Part shown: positions 59,394 to 64,000 of the stretch, in pieces
Position numbering within the stretch: position 1 is the stretch's first letter
How the letters are laid out: each line of letters starts with the position of its first letter
Origin: Sphaerisporangium sp040685555
Lineage (GTDB): Bacteria; Actinomycetota; Actinomycetes; Streptosporangiales; Streptosporangiaceae
DNA length: 64,000 bases
Reading direction: 5' to 3'
NCBI RefSeq assembly: GCF_040685555.1
Contig: NZ_JBFBIK010000006.1
Span: 62,001 to 126,000, forward strand
Program-made: the position numbers and the translations under genes
The notes under the pieces: generated by a model
The model's database searches: none
Told to the model about the DNA's origin: nothing
The model's input: only the letters and a program-made list of their open reading frames with translations

Positions 59394-61460
59394 ATGAGCG
59401 AGCACCGACACGGCGCCACGGTCAGGAACCAACGTGCGGATCCGGACCAGCCCGGACGCAGGTCGGGCCGAGGCCGGGCGCCGGAACCCCAAGGCGGCGT
59501 CCCCCCCGCCGAGGCCGAGCGCCCGCGCCGCCGCAGGGCCGCCCCGAAGGGCCCGCAGGAGCCCGAGGCCCCGCACGGCGGCTCCCAGGACCCCTACGGC
59601 GCCCCGGACGCATACGGCGCCCCGGACGCATACGGCGCGCCGGACGCGCACGGCTCACGTGACCCTTACGGCGTGCGTGAGGGCTACGGCTCCAGGGACG
59701 CCTACGGCTCCTCCGACGCTTACGGTTCCCCGGACGCCTACGGCTCCTCGGACGGCTACGGTTCCTCCGACGCTTACGGCTCTCCGGACGCCTACGGTTC
59801 CCCCGACGCCTACGGCTCCCCGGGCGCTTATAACGCGCAGGGCGCCGCGCCCGTGCGGGAGAAGCGGTCCCGCCGCAAGGGCGCGCCCGCCGAGCCCCCC
59901 GCACCTCCTCCTCCGCCGCCGGACGACCCCGGAGAGCACGGGCGGCGCCGGGGCGGCAAGGACCCCCGTGGCGCGGGCGCCGGCCGCACGCGGGTGATGG
60001 CCTGGATCAGCATCGCGCTCACGTCCGTACTGGTCCTGATCGCGCTGACCGGGTACACGCTCTACCGCAACCTGCTCGGCAACGTGCGCACCGAGGACGT
60101 CAGCGGCGACCTCAACGCCAACCGGCCCGTCAACTCCACCGGCGCCCTCAACGTGCTGCTCATCGGGTCCGACTCCCGTGCGGGCGACAACAAGAAGTAC
60201 GGCCAGCACATGGCCAACGAGGGCGAGCGCACCGACACGATCATCCTCATGCACATCTCGCCGAACCGCGACAAGGCGACGCTGATCAGCTTCCCCCGCG
60301 ACTCGATGGTGCAGATCCCGGCGTGCAAGAACGCGCAGACGAAGGTGGCCCTCGCGCCCCGCCTCGACATGATCAACTCGGCGTTCAACGAGGGCGGCAT
60401 GGGGTGCACGATCAACACGATCGAGGCGACCACCAACATCCGCGTCGACCACTACATCAAGGTCGACTTCACCGGCTTCAAGGCCATCGTCGACTCGCTC
60501 GGCGGCATCCAGATCTGCGTGCCGCAGGCGGTCCACGACAAGCAGGCCAAGCTGGACCTCCAGGCGGGCAAGCAGGTCGTGAAGGGCGAGACCGCGCTCG
60601 CGTACGTGCGTGCGCGCCACTCCCTGGGCGACGGCAGCGACATCAGCCGCATCAAGCGCCAGCAGATCTTCCTCTCGCAGGTGGCCAAGAAGGCGACGAG
60701 CGGCGACACCCTGACCGACCCCACCAAGCTCCTGAACCTCGTCAGGGCCGCCGCCCAGTCAGTGGTGATGGACCCGCAGCTCGACGTCGACACCCTGATC
60801 CAGATCGCGCAGAGCGCCCGCAGCCTGACCGCCAAGGGTGTCAAGTTCGTCACGGTTCCCTGGGAGCCGTACCCCGCCAACAAGAACCGCGTGCAGTGGA
60901 AGCAGCCGGACGCCGGGAACATGTTCGAGTCGCTGCGCACCGACGTCGAGGTCACCCCGACGGCCAAGCCCAGCGCGGCGTCGTCCGCCTCCTCCGCGCC
61001 CGCCAAGCCGGCGATCAAGCCTGGTCAGGTGCGGATCCAGGTGGTCAACGGCACCAACACCGCGGGCAAGGCCAAGGAGGTCGCCGAGGCGCTGTCGGCG
61101 CAGGGCTTCAAGGTCACCCAGGTGGGCGACGCGCGCAAGCCTGACGGCACCGACCGGCCGCAGACCATGGTGCTCTACGCCAAGGGCTCGGCCGCCGGCC
61201 CCGACTACGCCGCCCCGGTGGCCGCGAAGCTGATGACCAAGGTCACCCCCGCCGGGGGCAAGGTGACGGCCGGGCTCATCACCCCCTTCACCCCCACGGT
61301 GTCGGCGACGCCTTCCGCGGGCGCGGAGGCCACTCCGGCGCCCGGCAGCCCGGTGATCCAGCTGGTCATCGGCGCCGACTTCAAGGGCGTCAAGGTGCCG
61401 GTCACCATCCCTGACAGCGCTCGCGTGGTGGACTCCAAGACGGACGTCTGCAGCACCTGA
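59394..61460 (+). CDS. LytR-CpsA-Psr family protein with LytR C-terminal domain and DAYGSP repeat N-terminus
   Basis: The 688-residue protein has a cytoplasmic tail of about 200 residues, a membrane segment (about 204-222), an LCP catalytic domain (about 250-420) and a LytR_C domain (about 540-610). LCP landmarks are LNVLLIGSDSRAGDN, GERTDTIILMHISPN, ISFPRDSMVQIP and VRARHSLGDGSDISRIKRQQ; the Arg and Asp residues that bind the polyprenyl pyrophosphate are present. LCP enzymes attach glycans such as teichoic acids or arabinogalactan to peptidoglycan. The cytoplasmic tail has 14 six-residue DAYGSP-like units. The enzyme is a likely end point for the glycan made by this cluster. Confidence 0.92.
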   Translation: MSEHRHGATVRNQRADPDQPGRRSGRGRAPEPQGGVPPAEAERPRRRRAAPKGPQEPEAPHGGSQDPYGAPDAYGAPDAYGAPDAHGSRDPYGVREGYGSRDAYGSSDAYGSPDAYGSSDGYGSSDAYGSPDAYGSPDAYGSPGAYNAQGAAPVREKRSRRKGAPAEPPAPPPPPPDDPGEHGRRRGGKDPRGAGAGRTRVMAWISIALTSVLVLIALTGYTLYRNLLGNVRTEDVSGDLNANRPVNSTGALNVLLIGSDSRAGDNKKYGQHMANEGERTDTIILMHISPNRDKATLISFPRDSMVQIPACKNAQTKVALAPRLDMINSAFNEGGMGCTINTIEATTNIRVDHYIKVDFTGFKAIVDSLGGIQICVPQAVHDKQAKLDLQAGKQVVKGETALAYVRARHSLGDGSDISRIKRQQIFLSQVAKKATSGDTLTDPTKLLNLVRAAAQSVVMDPQLDVDTLIQIAQSARSLTAKGVKFVTVPWEPYPANKNRVQWKQPDAGNMFESLRTDVEVTPTAKPSAASSASSAPAKPAIKPGQVRIQVVNGTNTAGKAKEVAEALSAQGFKVTQVGDARKPDGTDRPQTMVLYAKGSAAGPDYAAPVAAKLMTKVTPAGGKVTAGLITPFTPTVSATPSAGAEATPAPGSPVIQLVIGADFKGVKVPVTIPDSARVVDSKTDVCST
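59589..59840. repeat. 18-bp coding tandem repeat in the LCP gene (14 units)
   Basis: Residues 66-149 are 14 six-residue units such as DPYGAP, DAYGSP and DAYGSS. The DNA units are 18 bases with variable third positions, so the array is old enough to have drifted. Confidence 0.85.
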
Positions 61461-61471
61461 GCGATCAAGGG

Positions 61472-61504
61472 AACGGCCCGGTCACCCTGTGGGGCCGGGC
61501 CGTT
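61472..61504 (+). terminator. Intrinsic terminator after the LCP gene
   Basis: ACGGCCCGG (61473-61481) pairs perfectly with CCGGGCCGT (61495-61503), extended by one A-T pair, around a 13-base loop, and is followed by TTTCTC. It is 12 bases after the LCP stop at 61460. Confidence 0.75.
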
Positions 61505-61680
61505 TCTCATGGTTCCCCCAGGTCCAACTTCCGGCTCCGTCGCGACAATCCCTGACGAGGGCGTTATGGTGGATCACCTGGCAGGCGCGCCCGCCCGCAC
61601 CATTCCGCCACCCTTCGAGGGCACCTTCCAGTGTCAGAAGCTACCCCTGGTCTCCCGACAGATAGCTGAGCGTTTCCCCC

Positions 61681-63360
61681 GTGAGTGACACCAGATCCTC
61701 CTTCCAGGTTCCGGCTCCACGCACCGACGGCGTCTCCACCGACGCCGACGAGGTAGGGGCCACCGCCAGTCGAGGACCGGCACCGACAGACCCTGCCCCG
61801 GCCGCGGACTCCGGCGAGGACGCGCCGACGGCGCGCTGGCCCGTCCCCGACTACGCCGAGCCTCCGACCGGCGCCTGGGACCGGCAGCGCCCTCACACCG
61901 GCGAGCGCCCCCCAGAGCCCCTCTGGCCGGTCGCGGAGCAGGCCGCCAACGCCGCCAGGGAGCCCCGGCACGGCGTCCACGCCCATTCCGGCGAGCACAC
62001 CGGCCCGGCGCCGGGCGACGACGACCCCGAGACGTTCAGCTTCGACAGGCCCACATGGGACGAGCCGACGTCCGGCACGGCCCTGCGCGACGTACCGCAG
62101 CCGGCCGCACCCGTGCGGGGCCCCGTCGCTCCCGTGCCCGCGTGGGAGGTGCCACCGGGTCAGCAGGAGCAGTCTGAGGGCACCGTCTCCGACGGCTTCT
62201 CGTACTGGGAGCGGCGTTCGATACCGGACGCCGCCGATGCTCCTCCTTCCTGGGCCGGGCAGCCCGGTGCCGGGGAGCATGGTGCCCGTCCGCCTGTGCG
62301 CGTCGGCGAGGCCGCGTGGGACGACGCCACGCCCGAGCCCGAGGAGGCCCCCGCCCCCGCGCCGGTGAAGCGCCCGCGCGAGCCGTATCTCGACAACGTG
62401 AAGTTCGTGCTCATCGCGCTGGTCGCCACCGGGCACTCCCTGGTGCCCACGCTCGCGACGCACTCGGCCCGGTCGGCCTACCTGTTCATCTACGTGTTCC
62501 ACATGCCGCTGTTCGTGCTCATCAGCGGTTACCTGAGCAGGAACTTCTGGAACTCCAACGCCAAGACGAACAAGCTCGTCGACACCTTCCTGGTGCCGTA
62601 CGTGATCGTGGAGATCGGCTACGCCGTGCTGCGCCTCGCGCTCGGCCACAAGTGGAGCCTGACGATCATCGACCCGGCGTGGCTCAACTGGTACCTCCTC
62701 GCCCTGCTCCTCTGGCGCCTCTCCACGCCCGTGTGGAAGCGCATGCGCTATCCCCTGCCGATCGCGGTCGCCGTCTACCTGCTCGCCGGGCTGTCCGATC
62801 TGCCGGGTGACTTCAGCATGGACCGCTTCTTCGGCCTGATGCCGTTCTTCGTGCTCGGCCTCTGGCTCCAGCCGCGCCACTTCGACATGCTGAACCGCCT
62901 CTGGGTGAAGATCGCGTCAGCGGTGGTGCTCGTCGGGGCGGCCGGGGTGGCGATCCTGATCTCCAAGCGCGTGCCGCTCGGCCCGATCTACTTCAAGGAC
63001 AGCTACGCCGAGCTCCACCTGTCGTGGTGGATGGGCATGGGCATGCGCACGGCCCTGCTGATCGCCGCCCTGACCGTCTCGGTGGCGGTCCTGGCGCTGG
63101 TGCCGCGCAGGACGACCTGGTTCTCCGACCTCGGCACGCGCACGCTCTACTGCTACCTGCTCCACGGCGTGCCGGTGCTCATCGCCAAGGAGATGGGCTG
63201 GCTGAGCGCCCCGTGGCTGCACGGCCCGCTCGGCGTCATGGCCATCACGAGCAGTTGCTTCGCGCTGGCCATCGTCCTCTGCCTCCCAGAGACCCGCACG
63301 GTCTTCAAGTGGCTGCTGGAGCCGCGCCTGGTGTGGCTCTACCGCAGGCCCTCCGCGTAG
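61681..63360 (+). CDS. Acyltransferase family 3-like membrane protein with long disordered N-terminus
   Basis: The 559-residue protein has about 230 residues of Pro/Asp/Glu/Ala-rich disordered sequence, then an acyltransferase domain with ten or so membrane segments. It begins PYLDNVKFVLIALVATGHSL and continues FHMPLFVLISGYLSRNFW, with the His typical of acyltransferase 3 and fucose O-acetylase-like proteins. It probably O-acetylates a cell-surface sugar. The GTG at 61681 lacks a clear Shine-Dalgarno. The domain resembles OafA/YrhL-type enzymes but not closely enough to name a substrate. The long tail could bind a partner. Confidence 0.82.
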   Translation: MSDTRSSFQVPAPRTDGVSTDADEVGATASRGPAPTDPAPAADSGEDAPTARWPVPDYAEPPTGAWDRQRPHTGERPPEPLWPVAEQAANAAREPRHGVHAHSGEHTGPAPGDDDPETFSFDRPTWDEPTSGTALRDVPQPAAPVRGPVAPVPAWEVPPGQQEQSEGTVSDGFSYWERRSIPDAADAPPSWAGQPGAGEHGARPPVRVGEAAWDDATPEPEEAPAPAPVKRPREPYLDNVKFVLIALVATGHSLVPTLATHSARSAYLFIYVFHMPLFVLISGYLSRNFWNSNAKTNKLVDTFLVPYVIVEIGYAVLRLALGHKWSLTIIDPAWLNWYLLALLLWRLSTPVWKRMRYPLPIAVAVYLLAGLSDLPGDFSMDRFFGLMPFFVLGLWLQPRHFDMLNRLWVKIASAVVLVGAAGVAILISKRVPLGPIYFKDSYAELHLSWWMGMGMRTALLIAALTVSVAVLALVPRRTTWFSDLGTRTLYCYLLHGVPVLIAKEMGWLSAPWLHGPLGVMAITSSCFALAIVLCLPETRTVFKWLLEPRLVWLYRRPSA

Positions 63361-63461
63361 GCCGGCCGGGGCCCGCCCGAGAGGCTGATGTTCAGCGGCA
63401 TTTCCACCCTGATTCACGGTGCGCATCCGGCCAGTAAGGGAACGCCACCCAGCATCGACAT

Positions 63462-64000
63462 ATGAAGGTATGTGTCGGCACGATCGTCCACCACCCGGAG
63501 GACGCGCGGATCATGCATCGGCAGGTCCGCGCGTTGCTCGACGCCGGGCACGAGGTCACCTATATCGCGCCGTTCACCCACTGCAACGTCACTCCGCCTC
63601 AGGAGATCCGCGCGATCGACGTGCCGCGCGCCGTCGGCCTGCGCCGAGGGCACGCGCTCAACGCGGCCCGCGGCGCGCTCAGGAAGGGCTGCGAGGACGC
63701 CGACCTACTACTCGTCCACGACATCGAGCTGCTGTTCGCGCTGCCACGGCGCCGCCCCACGACCGTGTGGGACGTGCACGAGGACATCGTCGGGGCCCTG
63801 GACACCAAGCCCTACCTCTCCGAGTCCGCGCGCTGGATGCTCCCGCACCTGATCAACGGGATCGAGAGGCGGGCGGAGCGCCGCCTGCACCTGATCCTGG
63901 CCGAGGCCGCCTACCGCGACCGCTTCGCCGGTAATCACCCGGTGATCCCGAACACCACGTACGTACCGGCCACGCCGCCGCCCCCGCCGGGCGCCAACCG
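63462..64000 (+). CDS. Glycosyltransferase family 4-like protein, C-terminus cut by window edge
   Basis: About 179 residues are visible, opening MKVCVGTIVHHPEDARIM, then RALLDAGHEVTYIAPF and DLLLVHDIELLFALPRR, with VWDVHEDIVGAL. These match the N-terminal half of a GT-B sugar transferase. The ATG at 63462 has no good Shine-Dalgarno. The donor-binding half lies outside the window. It follows the acyltransferase by about 100 bases on the same strand. Confidence 0.8.
   Translation, partial: MKVCVGTIVHHPEDARIMHRQVRALLDAGHEVTYIAPFTHCNVTPPQEIRAIDVPRAVGLRRGHALNAARGALRKGCEDADLLLVHDIELLFALPRRRPTTVWDVHEDIVGALDTKPYLSESARWMLPHLINGIERRAERRLHLILAEAAYRDRFAGNHPVIPNTTYVPATPPPPPGAN

Overview
The window reads as a stretch of the conserved chromosomal core of a high-GC actinobacterium. 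I lean towards the Streptosporangiales or a close relative. The basis is the gene content: mtrA-mtrB-lpqB-comF-hpf, a whiB2-type regulator, the coenzyme F420 genes fbiA, fbiB and fbiC, the trio DUF3499/phosphomannomutase/Trm112, G/C-ending codons throughout, many GTG starts, and many genes without a Shine-Dalgarno sequence. No tRNA, rRNA, CRISPR array, transposase, integrase or phage gene was seen.

Left block, 1-16.2 kb. The minus strand carries mtrA, mtrB, lpqB, comF and hpf (cut by the left edge), an envelope-sensing two-component system with its lipoprotein partner. Divergent from mtrA is a tightly overlapping plus-strand operon: a membrane protein, DUF4129, DUF4350, MoxR ATPase and DUF58. 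It is followed by a penicillin-binding transpeptidase. A SpoIIM-like and an RDD membrane protein diverge from a 39-bp intergenic region.

Middle block, 16.3-35.2 kb. A five-gene peptide/nickel-type ABC importer operon is followed by two adenosylhomocysteinase paralogs of different classes. Next come a MerR-like regulator, a cation-efflux protein, an SIS-domain sugar isomerase, a Trm112 protein, phosphomannomutase, DUF3499, a metallopeptidase-family protein, DUF5719 and a 1024-residue membrane glycosyltransferase.

Regulator and F420 block, 35.4-45.5 kb. It holds whiB, a very long Gln/Pro/Tyr-rich membrane protein, fbiA-fbiB, a solute-binding/VWA-like protein and fbiC. Together fbiA, fbiB and fbiC cover most of F420 synthesis; the guanylyltransferase (CofC/FbiD) is not in the window.

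Glycan block, 45.7-64 kb. It holds an AlkA-like glycosylase, a sugar-nucleotide transferase, several GT4/GT2 and GT-C-like glycosyltransferases, two UPF0104-type membrane proteins, a methyltransferase, a protein with two FtsX-type extracellular domains, a LytR-CpsA-Psr ligase and an acyltransferase. This looks like machinery for assembling and attaching a cell-envelope glycan.

The most unusual signals are these. (1) Two genes have a tandem duplication of their own start region; each upstream copy forms a short ORF whose TGA overlaps the true start. (2) About a dozen starts follow a TANNNT-N6-9-(A/G)TG pattern with no Shine-Dalgarno, which implies widespread leaderless transcription. (3) The Gln/Pro/Tyr-rich protein lies between whiB and fbiA. 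(4) Two different adenosylhomocysteinases stand in tandem, separated by a strong hairpin. (5) A two-FtsX-domain protein has no permease part. (6) A coding-like tail follows the fbiB stop codon.
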